In this document: in pieces, positions 1 to 9,362 of the stretch | Layout of the letters: every line of letters begins with the position of its first letter | Numbering within the stretch: the first letter of the stretch is position 1 | Assembly (NCBI GenBank): GCA_016839655.1 | Contig: JAEOTW010000144.1 | Location: 20,656 to 84,655 of the forward strand | Reading direction: 5' to 3' | DNA from: Promethearchaeota archaeon | Lineage (GTDB): Archaea; Asgardarchaeota; Lokiarchaeia; Sigynarchaeales; SOKP01 | Length of the DNA: 64,000 nt | Notes under the pieces: generated by a model | Told to the model about the DNA's origin: nothing | The model's input: only the letters and a program-made list of their open reading frames with translations | Databases searched by the model: none | Translations under genes and position numbers: made by a program

Positions 1-211
1 TTATTTTTAAACTTTTATTCTAGATTTTATAGAATTCGGAAAAATATATTCTCTTGAATTTATTACGTGAATCTTCTATATAAAGCATATTATTTGTTTA
101 ATAATAAGCTAAGATATATGTTATTTGATTAATTAAAAAACAATAATAGAGTAATAATTATCTTCAAACAAAATACATCCTTTATATAATCAAGGTACGT
201 ATAACAATAAT
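1..211. other. Intergenic region with leaderless-type promoter
   Basis: No coding region is visible before 212. The stretch is very AT-rich. A TATA-like box TTTATATAATC begins at about 180, centred roughly 25 nt before the GTG at 212, the spacing expected for a leaderless archaeal transcript. The left edge may hold the 3' flank of a gene outside the window. Confidence 0.4.
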
Positions 212-409
212 GTGAAAAACATGGCTTGGGGTGGTTCATTAAATAAAGAAGGTTCTAATCACATTAGAAAACTTAGAGAAGCGGATAAAGTTATCGGATT
301 TTTAGAGAGTTTAAAGAAGGAACTACAATCTGAAGAAAAAGAAGTCCTCTCTAAAACTGTCGAAATAATAATAGAATATGTTACAAAAATCTCAGAAAAT
401 AAGAAGTAA
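212..409 (+). CDS. Small hypothetical protein, 65 aa
   Basis: I do not recognise this family. The product is short, charged and predicted helical: a short N-terminal stretch with Trp and Gly-Gly is followed by two Lys/Glu-rich helices, and it ends in a basic tail. The GTG at 212 is favoured because a TATA-like box lies about 25 nt upstream; an in-frame ATG at 221 is the alternative. It converges on the hydrogenase maturation protease gene with only 4 nt between the stops. No cysteines, signal peptide or membrane segment are present, so it is probably a small cytosolic protein. Confidence 0.5.
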   Translation: MKNMAWGGSLNKEGSNHIRKLREADKVIGFLESLKKELQSEEKEVLSKTVEIIIEYVTKISENKK

Positions 410-413
410 GATA

Positions 414-983
414 TTATATCTTCAACATGATTTCCTTGATAATCTCAATAATCTGATCTGCTACTTTTTGGATAGTGTCTGTTAAATGAATTTCAAAAAA
501 TGGAAGATCTTCATGCTCACTTCGCTCTTCGAGTGAGATTTCATCTTCCTTATACAAATTTAACTCAGAAAATCCCTCAAGACTCTCTGGTACAATTCCA
601 ATCATAAATACCTTCAAATCAATTAATCTTTCTACTAATAAATCAACAACAATATGGATAGGGATTGTATGGGAAGATATAGGTACAGATTCTTGAATAT
701 TTTCTCGTTCAATTATAGCAACGGTTCCAGGAGGTTTACTTAAAGTACATGTATCCAAAAGGATGAGATGAGATGGTTGAAATTCTATAACTTCTTCAAT
801 TCTACTCATCGGATCAATGCCTGCATTAATAAAATGGAATTTTTCATTTGAATTTCTCAAAAACTCACTAATAATGTAAGGTCCGACACCATCATCACTT
901 AATTTTTCCTCCCCAATTCCTATAAATACTAATTTCCTAGCATTTTGTAGCTTTTTTAAAAGCTTGGATTGTAATTCCTTCAT
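414..983 (-). CDS. Hydrogenase maturation protease (HycI/HyaD, peptidase M52 family)
   Basis: This family cleaves the C-terminal peptide of [NiFe]-hydrogenase large subunits after nickel insertion. The N-terminal beta strand and loop KLVFIGIGEEKLSDDGVGPY match the family motif GxGNxLxxDDGxG, although the usual Asn is Glu here. A central LILLDTC strand supplies an acidic ligand candidate, and SSHTIPIH supplies the His region that normally binds nickel. The length of 189 aa is slightly above the usual 150-170 because of an acidic C-terminal region. The start is ATG. No hydrogenase gene lies in this window, so its substrate is encoded elsewhere. The family is clear; the partner is inferred. Confidence 0.85.
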   Translation of the reverse strand: MKELQSKLLKKLQNARKLVFIGIGEEKLSDDGVGPYIISEFLRNSNEKFHFINAGIDPMSRIEEVIEFQPSHLILLDTCTLSKPPGTVAIIERENIQESVPISSHTIPIHIVVDLLVERLIDLKVFMIGIVPESLEGFSELNLYKEDEISLEERSEHEDLPFFEIHLTDTIQKVADQIIEIIKEIMLKI

Positions 984-1225
984 CGTTTTAACATTATTTA
1001 TTGTATAATTAAAGATTAGAACGCTAATTTTGTGTATGATATTGAAACGACTTATTAATATTATGAAAAATTAATTAACTTGTAGATTAATAATTTCATA
1101 TTTAAGAAACATTGTATAAAATTAAATTAGAGGTAATATTCTTTAAAATTACTCTTTTATAATAAACAGCGAGCTTTTTTACAAGAGAATTGAATGTAGA
1201 AAAATTCCTTCTGAGAGGATAATAT

Positions 1226-3463
1226 TTGGATAAAAATAGTAGTGATAATATTTTTTCAAATAAACAATTTATAGAGATAATAAATAATTTAGACATACTT
1301 TATTTTAGAGGAGAACTTAGAGGAAAAATATTATTTCACAACAATGCTCTAAATAGAATCCTCGGATTAGATACGTCCATAGATTTGACTGGATCCCCAT
1401 CATCTCAGTTTTTCTCTGATTCTAAATTACAAGAGAAATATTATAATGAATTAGAGAAAAAAGGATTTGTAAAAGATTTTGTTGTGAAAATAAAGAATCC
1501 AAAAGGAGAAGTCCTTTATATACAACTCAATTCTCATCTTATTAAAGATATTAGGCTAAATCGTAAAATCGTAGAAGGAACTGCGGTTGATATCACAGAG
1601 AAATATATTTTAGAGCAAAATTTGAAGGAAACCGAAAAAAGATTTAATTTAATTGCTAACAATACAAATGATTTAATTGCTATATTAAACAAAGATTTTG
1701 AACATATTTATATTAATGAAAATGCTTATTACTCCGTTTTAGGCTATAAAAAGGAAGAGGTTATTGGGAAACGCCCTAGAGACTTTACTCACCCAGATGA
1801 CCTTAAACGAGTTTCTAAATCATTGAAAAAGGGATTACTAAAAGGCGAATTATCAGAAGAATACAGAACTAAGCATAAAAAGGGTTATTATATATGGATT
1901 GAACTTAAAGGTAAATTTTTAACTGAAAATGGAGATATAGTAGGAGCAATTTTAATATCAAGAGATATTTCAAAACGTCAGGAAACTGAGCAAAAGTTAA
2001 GAATATCTGAAGAAAAATATAGGAGTATGGTTGAAGATGCACAAGAGGGTGTGTGGGCTTTAGATGAGAATGAAAATACTATATTTGTTAATCCAAGAAT
2101 ATGTGAAATGCTTGGTTATACTAAAAATGAAATGATGGGAAAAAATTTACACTCATTCATTCCTGAGTCAATGGAACCATTAATACAGGGTAATCGGTCA
2201 AAACGTGAAAAAGGAATTAAAGAGACCTACGAATTTCAATTACTTAAAAAGGATGGGAGAATAATTTATATTGAAGTACACGCAGCTCCTATAATGGATG
2301 AGACTCAAAATTATAAAGGTTCATTTGCCTATATTACTGATATTACAGAAGGGAAAAAAGCAATTCAAAAAATACAAGAATCTGAAAATAAATATCGGAC
2401 ATTGTTTGAATCAAGCACAGATGGAATGTATTCTGCAAATATGAATGGTCGGTTTATTGAAGTTAATAAGGCATTTCTTGAAATGATCGGATACTCAAAA
2501 AATGAACTACTAGAAATGACTAATCGTCAGATAACTCCAACGAAATGGTATGAAATAGAAGATAATAACCTATTGACTCAATTATCCGTAGGAGAAAGTA
2601 AGGTTTATGAAAAAGAATTTATTCACAAAAATGGTAATATCTTACCAGTTAGTATCAGATTTTGGATATTACAAGATGAACAAGGTGATCCTCATAGAAT
2701 ATGGGCAATTGTGCGAGATATTACAGAGAGTAAAAAAATGGAATATAAATTAAAGGAAATTAACCGACTAAAATCTGAATTTTTAAGGAGAGCTTCACAT
2801 GAATTAAAAACTCCATTAGTCTCCATCAAAGGATTTTCTGAGTTAATCCTATCAAAATATTCTGAAGATCTAAATACAAGTATAATTTCAAACTTAGAAG
2901 AAATAGATAAAGGATGTGAAAGATTACAGAGCATAATTAATAACCTTTTACAGACCTCTAAATTAGAATCTACTGAATTTAAACCAAAATTTGAAAGGGA
3001 AGATTTGTCATTTCTTATTAATTATTGTGCAGAAGAATTGCACCCTCTTGTAGCAAAAAGAGAACATTCAATTAATATAGAGATTCCTGAATCCATAATA
3101 ACAAATTTTGAAAAGGAAGAAATTCACGATGTAATTTCAAATTTACTCTTAAATGCAATAAAATATACACCTCCTAAAGGATGGATTGATATTAGAGCTG
3201 AAATTGTTGATGATTTTGTTGTTATTTCAATAAAAGATAATGGAATTGGATTTAGCAAAGAGGAAAAGAATAAAATCTTTCAACAATTCGGAAAAGTGGA
3301 ACGTTATGGGCAAGGTTTAGATTTGGGAATTGATGGTTCTGGTTTAGGCTTATATATTTCTAAAAAAATTATAGAATCTCATGGAGGGAAAATATGGATG
3401 GAATCTGAAGGTAGGAATAAAGGGAGTACTTTCTATTTTTCACTTCCACTTATTAAAGATTAG
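1226..3463 (+). CDS. Multi-PAS sensor histidine kinase
   Basis: This is a cytosolic signalling kinase with four PAS domains (about residues 10-120, 135-255, 260-380 and 390-505), then a HisKA dimerisation domain and an HATPase domain. The phosphoacceptor is His525 in SHELKTP. The N box (NLLLNAIKY), G1 box (DNGIGF) and G2 region (GSGLGLYISKKI) are intact, so it should be active. No membrane segments are visible, so it presumably senses an internal ligand or redox signal. Translation starts at TTG 1226. No response regulator is adjacent, so it may act on a distant partner. Kinases of this type are common in Asgard and methanogen genomes. Confidence 0.92.
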   Translation: MDKNSSDNIFSNKQFIEIINNLDILYFRGELRGKILFHNNALNRILGLDTSIDLTGSPSSQFFSDSKLQEKYYNELEKKGFVKDFVVKIKNPKGEVLYIQLNSHLIKDIRLNRKIVEGTAVDITEKYILEQNLKETEKRFNLIANNTNDLIAILNKDFEHIYINENAYYSVLGYKKEEVIGKRPRDFTHPDDLKRVSKSLKKGLLKGELSEEYRTKHKKGYYIWIELKGKFLTENGDIVGAILISRDISKRQETEQKLRISEEKYRSMVEDAQEGVWALDENENTIFVNPRICEMLGYTKNEMMGKNLHSFIPESMEPLIQGNRSKREKGIKETYEFQLLKKDGRIIYIEVHAAPIMDETQNYKGSFAYITDITEGKKAIQKIQESENKYRTLFESSTDGMYSANMNGRFIEVNKAFLEMIGYSKNELLEMTNRQITPTKWYEIEDNNLLTQLSVGESKVYEKEFIHKNGNILPVSIRFWILQDEQGDPHRIWAIVRDITESKKMEYKLKEINRLKSEFLRRASHELKTPLVSIKGFSELILSKYSEDLNTSIISNLEEIDKGCERLQSIINNLLQTSKLESTEFKPKFEREDLSFLINYCAEELHPLVAKREHSINIEIPESIITNFEKEEIHDVISNLLLNAIKYTPPKGWIDIRAEIVDDFVVISIKDNGIGFSKEEKNKIFQQFGKVERYGQGLDLGIDGSGLGLYISKKIIESHGGKIWMESEGRNKGSTFYFSLPLIKD

Positions 3464-3594
3464 TTTTTTAGGGTAGTTGTTTAAGAAATACAAATTCCTA
3501 CCTATCTTTTATATTTTAATTTTACTTAATTTAAAAGTAGAGAGAAAAACTCGTAAAAATTCATTAATTATAAATAATTCATATTTAATGTGAT

Positions 3595-4200
3595 ATGACA
3601 GAAGATTTAGATGAAAAAACCGAGAAAGTTCAATTAGAAGGGATAATTGAAAAAGATAAGGTTGTACTGTCAAATAATAAAGCTATTGAAGAATTTTACA
3701 GTACATCTTATATAGGTACCATAGAGTTAAATGGAAATGAGAAAGAAATATTAACCTTAAATTCTATAGAAGTATTACTTCTATGTGAAAGGCATCGAAT
3801 TTTAATCTGGGAAGAGAACAATAAAAACAATGAATTGTACGATTTTGAGGGTTTATTGACATATTTTACCCAGTTTGATGAAAGGTTATGGCAGAAGTAT
3901 ATTATTTATATGGATTTAAGAAAAAGAGGATATATCGTCCGCACAGGTTATGGAGATGGTTTAGATTTTCGAGTATATAAGAGAGGAGCTGATTTTGAAA
4001 AAGATTCTGCAAAATTTCTTATTTTTCCAGTATTTGAGGGGGATCCAATCGAATTAAGAGATTTAGATAAGATGTCTAGAGTTGCTATGAGTTCCCGTAA
4101 AGACCTAATAGTTGCTACCGTTGATAGATTAAGTAAACCCATATATTATTCTGTTAAGAAATTTCAAATATTAAATAAAGGAGAAGATAATATAATATAA
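3595..4200 (+). CDS. EndA-like tRNA-splicing endonuclease, catalytic His missing
   Basis: Residues 60-195 match the tRNA-intron endonuclease fold: a helix with KYIIYMDLRKRGYIV, then DFRVYKRG with the catalytic Tyr128, and SSRKDLIVATVD with the catalytic Lys169. The third residue, a His directly before Ser in the Methanocaldococcus enzyme, is Asp137 here, and the segment is one residue shorter. The protein could be a structural subunit of a heteromeric enzyme, a diverged nuclease, or inactive. A TATAAATAA box at 3569-3577 lies about 24 nt before the ATG, suggesting a leaderless transcript. The PIN-ATPase gene starts 1 nt after its stop, so the two are probably cotranscribed. Confidence 0.8.
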   Translation: MTEDLDEKTEKVQLEGIIEKDKVVLSNNKAIEEFYSTSYIGTIELNGNEKEILTLNSIEVLLLCERHRILIWEENNKNNELYDFEGLLTYFTQFDERLWQKYIIYMDLRKRGYIVRTGYGDGLDFRVYKRGADFEKDSAKFLIFPVFEGDPIELRDLDKMSRVAMSSRKDLIVATVDRLSKPIYYSVKKFQILNKGEDNII

Positions 4201-4201
4201 A

Positions 4202-5860
4202 ATGCCAAATAAATATACATGTGATACATCTGTAATTTTTAATGGTCAAATCCTTAATTTAATTGAAGACGGAGAATTAGGGGAAAAACCAGAAATCTTT
4301 ATTTCAAATGTAGTTATCGCTGAAGTTGAGTATAGAACTAACATTCAAAAAGAAATTGGATTCTTTGGTTTAAATGTCTTAAAACAATTAAGAAAACTTC
4401 ATGAGGAAGGCGTAATTATTCTCAATGTAATAGGAAAAAGACCAACAAGAGAAGAGATAAAAATGGCTCCTGGTGGAGAGTTGGATGCGTTAATTAGAGA
4501 ATCCGCATTAAAGAATGGGGCTACTCTCATTACTTCAGACCGAATTCAAGGAGATATGGGAATTTTTGAAGGTTTGGATGTTCTATTTACATGGGAGAAA
4601 AAAATTCTAAGAGAAAAAGAACCACTTTCATTAAAATTATTAGAATTTTTTGATGAAACAACAATGAGTGTTCATCTCAAAAGAAATTTAGCTCCTTATG
4701 CTAAGAAGGGTGCTCCTGGAAACTGGCATCTTGAAAAAGTCAATGAAGAACCATTAAGCCCACAGATGATTGAGGATATTGCCCTTGAAATTATTGAGAA
4801 TGTTCGAGAAGATCAACACTCTTTTATAGAAATTGAAAGAGAAGGTGCCGTTGTAGCTCAATTACGTGAGTTTAGAATAGTAATTACCCGGCCTCCCTTT
4901 TCTAATGATGTAGAAATTACGGCAGTAAGACCTCTGGTAAGTTTAAGTTTATCTGATTATTCAATTGATAACAGGTTACAGAAAAGATTGGAAAAAGCAG
5001 AAGGAATCCTTGTTGCTGGTGCTCCAGGTGCAGGAAAATCAACTTTTTCGGCAGCATTAGCGAATTATTATTGGAGTCAAGATAAAGTTATTAAAACACT
5101 TGAAAGTGTTAGAGATTTACAAGTGGAACCCGAAATAACGCAATATACTAAATTAGAAGGAAGTCTTGAGAATTCAGCGGATATTCTCTTGCTTGTAAGA
5201 CCTGATTTTACAATATTTGATGAGGTAAGAACTACAAAAGATTTTGAAGTTTACTCAGATTTCAGATTATCTGGAGTGGGTATGGTAGGCGTTGTTCATT
5301 CATCATCTGCTATAGATGCTATTCAAAGATTTATTGGGCGTATAGAACTCGGAATGTTACCCTCTATAATAGATACGATTATTTTTATTGAGGGTGGTGA
5401 TATTTCAAGTGTATTAGTAATTAAAATGACTGTTAAAGTTCCCTCAGGATTTAGAGATAGAGATTTAGCTAGGCCTGTAGTTGAAGTAAGAGATTATAAA
5501 ACAAGGCAGTTAGAATATGAAATCTATTCATTTGGACAAGATATCGTAATAAATCCTATAAAGCCTGGAAGAACAAAGGATAGATCTACTCAATATAGGG
5601 AGTTAACTAAATATGGAAGAAAGAAATCAATAAAGGAAAGGATTAATCTCCAAATAGAAATATTGAGTGATAAAATTATTTTAAAAGCAGCTCCAGAGTA
5701 TGCTAGTCAAAATATAGTAATTTTCTCTAATCATGAAGAAATTTTCACGGGCTCGTTGAGCAGAAAAGGTGAAATTAATTTATCCTTATCCAATAAAGAG
5801 GGAAGGAAAATTTTAAAAGAATTTGATAGGAAAAGAGATATATATGCCAGAATAAAATGA
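4202..5860 (+). CDS. PIN domain / ATPase / KH domain protein
   Basis: This is the widespread archaeal PINc-VirB11-type ATPase fusion. The N-terminal PIN nuclease domain (residues 1-140) carries the acidic residues Asp8 in CDTS, Glu in IAEVE and Asp in ITSD. The central ATPase has a Walker A GAPGAGKST at 273-281 and an acidic TIFDEVR strand resembling Walker B. The C-terminal 60 residues look like a KH-type RNA-binding module. RNA processing or ribosome-associated roles are inferred for this family; the exact substrate is unknown. The gene follows the EndA-like gene by 1 nt, which supports a joint RNA-processing operon. Confidence 0.88.
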   Translation: MPNKYTCDTSVIFNGQILNLIEDGELGEKPEIFISNVVIAEVEYRTNIQKEIGFFGLNVLKQLRKLHEEGVIILNVIGKRPTREEIKMAPGGELDALIRESALKNGATLITSDRIQGDMGIFEGLDVLFTWEKKILREKEPLSLKLLEFFDETTMSVHLKRNLAPYAKKGAPGNWHLEKVNEEPLSPQMIEDIALEIIENVREDQHSFIEIEREGAVVAQLREFRIVITRPPFSNDVEITAVRPLVSLSLSDYSIDNRLQKRLEKAEGILVAGAPGAGKSTFSAALANYYWSQDKVIKTLESVRDLQVEPEITQYTKLEGSLENSADILLLVRPDFTIFDEVRTTKDFEVYSDFRLSGVGMVGVVHSSSAIDAIQRFIGRIELGMLPSIIDTIIFIEGGDISSVLVIKMTVKVPSGFRDRDLARPVVEVRDYKTRQLEYEIYSFGQDIVINPIKPGRTKDRSTQYRELTKYGRKKSIKERINLQIEILSDKIILKAAPEYASQNIVIFSNHEEIFTGSLSRKGEINLSLSNKEGRKILKEFDRKRDIYARIK

Positions 5861-5896
5861 TGTAAAAAACAAAACTCTGAAATTAAAATTTAGTTT

Positions 5897-6664
5897 TTAA
5901 TTGCTATTTATCATTTCTATTACTTTTTCCATTATGGGAGGGAATACTTCTTCAATTAAATTATCAAACCTTATATCAGCCCAATCATCATACGGCGTAG
6001 TTCCTTTATTGAGGAGTATTAATTTAGCTCCGTTCTGTTTTGCAATTCCAGGCAAATCCATTGCTGGTGCAACAACTAAGGATGAACCAATTACAAAAAA
6101 GACATCTGCCTTTTCAGATCGGATTTCTGATTCTCGAAGCTCATCATATGGAAGGTTATCACCAAAGTTTACAATACTTGATATTATTCGGCCATTACAA
6201 TGAGGACATTTTGGTTGTCCTTCTCGAACGGGATAAGTTCTATATCCAGGACCCCATTTACTTTTATCCCAGCCAACTTCTTCATATAACATTTTTCTAT
6301 TGCATGATATACATTTCATAAAAAATTGATTACCATGAAGCTCAGCTAATTTTTCAAAAGGAACTCCCGATTTAACATGGAGTCCATCAACATTCTGAGA
6401 AATAAGATAATTTAATTTACCCATTTCCAGAAGTTCCACAATAGCATAATGATTTGGATTTGGTTTTATTTGATCATATGGTACTTTTGGTGTCGGGGGA
6501 GGTAAACCCTTATCACGTCGTGTCCATACGCCATCCGGGCCTCTAAAATCAGGTAATCCACTATCTGTTGAAATTCCTGCCCCAGTAAAAACCACTAACC
6601 TTTCTGATTCAGCTATCCACTTAGCAGCTAAATTTATTTTTTCATTAAAATCCATAAAAATCAT
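5897..6664 (-). CDS. Sir2-family NAD-dependent protein deacylase
   Basis: This is a cytosolic sirtuin that uses NAD to remove acyl groups from lysine, for example on chromatin proteins. All signatures are visible: FTGAGIST (28-34), the PDFRGPDGVW loop, QNVDGLH, the catalytic His in ELHGN, two zinc CxxC pairs (CISC and CPHC), NFGDNLP and GSSLVVAP. The length of 255 aa is normal. The start is ATG at 6664, but the ATG at 6655 gives MDFNEK and is equally plausible. It converges on the PIN-ATPase gene (37 nt between stops) and is followed in the same orientation by no close partner. Confidence 0.93.
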   Translation of the reverse strand: MIFMDFNEKINLAAKWIAESERLVVFTGAGISTDSGLPDFRGPDGVWTRRDKGLPPPTPKVPYDQIKPNPNHYAIVELLEMGKLNYLISQNVDGLHVKSGVPFEKLAELHGNQFFMKCISCNRKMLYEEVGWDKSKWGPGYRTYPVREGQPKCPHCNGRIISSIVNFGDNLPYDELRESEIRSEKADVFFVIGSSLVVAPAMDLPGIAKQNGAKLILLNKGTTPYDDWADIRFDNLIEEVFPPIMEKVIEMINSN

Positions 6665-6699
6665 AAAAAAAAATGAATTTATAAAGGTTTTTGTAATGT

Positions 6700-7971
6700 T
6701 TATTCTATTTCACTCAAATTCACACCTTTAGTCTCCTTCAAAAATATAAGTATAAGAATAAAAACCACGAAAAATAGCATACTAAAAGTTAAAAAAGATA
6801 CTGCTAATCCTTGACTGAATGTGATTATACTACTTAATATTAGCCCAACGGTTATACCGGCTGAGCTTGCTAAAGTTTTCAAACCTACTCCAGTTCCTCT
6901 AGTTTGAGTTGGAACAATCTCTAATGCCATAATACTAATTAAAATTCTCAAGCCCCAGAATGATAAATTAGCTAAACCCGCCCCAATCATAACCATCATC
7001 ATTGCGCCTCCTGTTAAATTAACTCCGAGAATTATCATTAACATAGAAATAGGAAATATAATTGAATAAGCATAACATAAGGGTTTTCTTCCAATTTTAT
7101 CAGCTGCTATCCCTGTGATCAGATAACCGATAATAGATGCAATACCAATAACCCAAACAATAGTATCAACCTCATCTGAGGTAAAACTATCAGATAAAAA
7201 ATCCTCTCCTACAAGAATGAACAAATTATTCAATCCAATTATCAAACTAATAATTAAAATTATTAAAAATTCTTTCTTTCTAGTAGATTTAAAAATAGTC
7301 TGAAGATTCTTTTTAAATATCTTGTGTCTTCCCTGTTCGAAAGAGGGATTATCTTTTAGTTCCAAATATTTTGAAGTTTCCTTAAAAGTAAAAAAGATTA
7401 CAAAGCTCAATGGAATACCCAATATAATAGCAAAGTATGTCATTATCCTCCAATTAGTTAGAGAAGCAATGTCATGAAAAACAGGTATTAAAAGTGCCCC
7501 AATTACTCCGCCTACCAAAACTAAGTTAGTGTATAAGGCTCTTTTACCCGAGGGACTTTCTTCATTAATATATATTACCCAAATATCTGAATTAAAGAAA
7601 AAATATAATAAAAACAGAAATATTGTGTACACAATGATATTTGTTGAGAAGGCAATGAAAAGTGAGGCAATACCCATTCCAAAAATAGTAAACACTAAAA
7701 GGAACTTTCTACCTACTCTATCAGCTAGATACTGATTAAGAAATACAAAATACATACCCAATGTTGCTATTGCCACAAAAATTTGAAAGAATGAAATTGC
7801 TGCGTCTCCAGATAGAAGGGGGAAAAACTCTGAGGATATATCTGAGACTACTACATTAAGATAATTCGTTGTATAAGTATCAAGTATTTCAACAAATAAT
7901 AGAATAAAAATCATATATCTGAAATAAGTGAAAAATTGTCTTTTTCTAGGTTCAGTTTTGTTATCATTCAT
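6700..7971 (-). CDS. Major facilitator superfamily transporter (sugar-porter-like)
   Basis: A 12-helix membrane carrier of 423 aa. The loop between helices 2 and 3 carries YLADRVGRKFL and the equivalent loop of the second half carries IAADKIGRKPL, the two MFS signature repeats. The end KETKGVNLSEIE resembles the PETKG motif that closes members of the sugar-porter family. The substrate cannot be read from the sequence. The start is ATG and the hydrophilic N-terminal tail is basic. The sirtuin gene starts 36 nt beyond its 5'-to-3' end on the same strand, so readthrough is possible. Confidence 0.85.
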   Translation of the reverse strand: MNDNKTEPRKRQFFTYFRYMIFILLFVEILDTYTTNYLNVVVSDISSEFFPLLSGDAAISFFQIFVAIATLGMYFVFLNQYLADRVGRKFLLVFTIFGMGIASLFIAFSTNIIVYTIFLFLLYFFFNSDIWVIYINEESPSGKRALYTNLVLVGGVIGALLIPVFHDIASLTNWRIMTYFAIILGIPLSFVIFFTFKETSKYLELKDNPSFEQGRHKIFKKNLQTIFKSTRKKEFLIILIISLIIGLNNLFILVGEDFLSDSFTSDEVDTIVWVIGIASIIGYLITGIAADKIGRKPLCYAYSIIFPISMLMIILGVNLTGGAMMMVMIGAGLANLSFWGLRILISIMALEIVPTQTRGTGVGLKTLASSAGITVGLILSSIITFSQGLAVSFLTFSMLFFVVFILILIFLKETKGVNLSEIE

Positions 7972-8176
7972 GTTTACATATTTCTACTTTTATAAATTAA
8001 AATCTTCTTCTTTTTATCTCCAAAAAATGGAGTATTTTAAATATTTATAATCAAATTCAAAATCGCTAGATACTTTGTGTCAGTAAAAAGAAGGGACAAT
8101 ATAACCCCAAATAAGCTTTTGCTTTAATCAAAGTTTAAATAAAAATAGTTTGATCTTTTAATTAGTATTACAGAGG

Positions 8177-8569
8177 TTGAGGATTATTTTATCATATACT
8201 ATCAATTTCGATATAGAAGCATTAAAAAACACAGTAATAAATTATGCAAAGGTAAAATATACAACAGAACAGTCTAAACTAATTGAAGAAATATCTTTTG
8301 TCTTATGTAAAATTATACAAATTCCTGAAACTGCAATGAAAGGCATTGTATGGAATGCTCTAAGAGAATGGCAGTTAAAAAATAATAAAACTATTGCGGA
8401 AATTGCGAAATTATCAATTGCTAAGCGCTTAAATGCTGTGAAAGAAATCTTTTATTATGGGAATAAAATTTTAAAAAAAATGTTAAAACATCCAAAATCC
8501 AAAAATGAGATTATATTAGATATAGCATTTGAAAAATCATTCAAGTATTACCTTAATTACGTATGTTAA
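8177..8569 (+). CDS. Hypothetical helical protein, 130 aa
   Basis: I do not recognise this protein. It starts at TTG 8177 behind a short AGAGG purine stretch. It is lysine- and isoleucine-rich and looks all-helical after a short N-terminal strand. The middle (KGIVWNALREWQ, then KTIAEIAKLSIAKRLNAV) could hold a helix-turn-helix-like pair, but no family is evident. No membrane segment is present. It is a single gene between the divergent MFS gene upstream and the convergent PHP gene downstream, 36 nt away. It could be a small regulator; this is a guess. Confidence 0.45.
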   Translation: MRIILSYTINFDIEALKNTVINYAKVKYTTEQSKLIEEISFVLCKIIQIPETAMKGIVWNALREWQLKNNKTIAEIAKLSIAKRLNAVKEIFYYGNKILKKMLKHPKSKNEIILDIAFEKSFKYYLNYVC

Positions 8570-8605
8570 AATTCTCAATAACAATTAAGTTATTAAAATT
8601 TTGAG

Positions 8606-9358
8606 TTAAAGAGGTTTTCGGTGATTGCGAATATCTCTTTGATCTATATCATCAATAAGTAATTCTAGATTCTTTTCAAGATTATAATATTGGATCATAT
8701 CAAGAGGTTCTTCATAATCATCTAATGTTTGCTGATTATGAGAATCAGAACCAATAGCAACCGGAATTTGATAGTCTTTAATTTTTTCAAAAAACCTTTC
8801 ATATCGAGGAGAATAAAATGAGGGGTAACTTGAGTTAAACTCGAAATAAATATTATACTTTTTAAGAAAATTCATTAAAATATCAAGGTTTCCTAACATA
8901 AAAAACGAAGGATCTAAATGAGCTAATCCCAAAACTGGAATTCTTGAAGATTTGTTTATTTGATTTTTCCAGTAATGAATTATATTTTCTAAGTAAGCGA
9001 TAGTCTCATAACTTTGAAGATACTCAAATAATATCAGATCAAACTCACCAATTTTTATATATTTTTTAATAAATTGCTCTGTACTTGAAAGATCTATTTC
9101 TATTCCTTTTAAAAGGGTTAAGTTGATATTATTGCTAAATATATATGCTTGACAATTTGCAATTTCTTCTAGATACGCTGAAATGGTGAGCTCATTATTT
9201 AGTTTAGAAACCCATGCTTTCCATGAGTTTGTAAGATGATCTGTAATTGCAATATAATTTAGATTTAGTTTAATTGATTTCTTTACAATTTCGCTAATTG
9301 TGTGTTTTCCATCTGAATAATTTGAGTGAATATGAAGATTTAAGTTTGGAAATTGCAT
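8606..9358 (-). CDS. PHP-domain metal-dependent phosphoesterase
   Basis: The PHP fold hydrolyses phosphoesters with two or three metal ions. The metal-binding motifs appear in order: HIHSNYSDGKHT at the N terminus, AITDH near residue 38, GIEID in the middle, GLAHLD, and GSDSHN near the C terminus. The length of 250 aa suits stand-alone PHP proteins related to histidinol-phosphatase or nucleotide 3',5'-phosphatase. Motifs do not define the substrate, and no histidine biosynthesis genes are nearby. The permease gene ends 4 nt upstream of its start, so the two are probably in one operon. Confidence 0.82.
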   Translation of the reverse strand: MQFPNLNLHIHSNYSDGKHTISEIVKKSIKLNLNYIAITDHLTNSWKAWVSKLNNELTISAYLEEIANCQAYIFSNNINLTLLKGIEIDLSSTEQFIKKYIKIGEFDLILFEYLQSYETIAYLENIIHYWKNQINKSSRIPVLGLAHLDPSFFMLGNLDILMNFLKKYNIYFEFNSSYPSFYSPRYERFFEKIKDYQIPVAIGSDSHNQQTLDDYEEPLDMIQYYNLEKNLELLIDDIDQRDIRNHRKPL

Positions 9359-9362
9359 ATTT

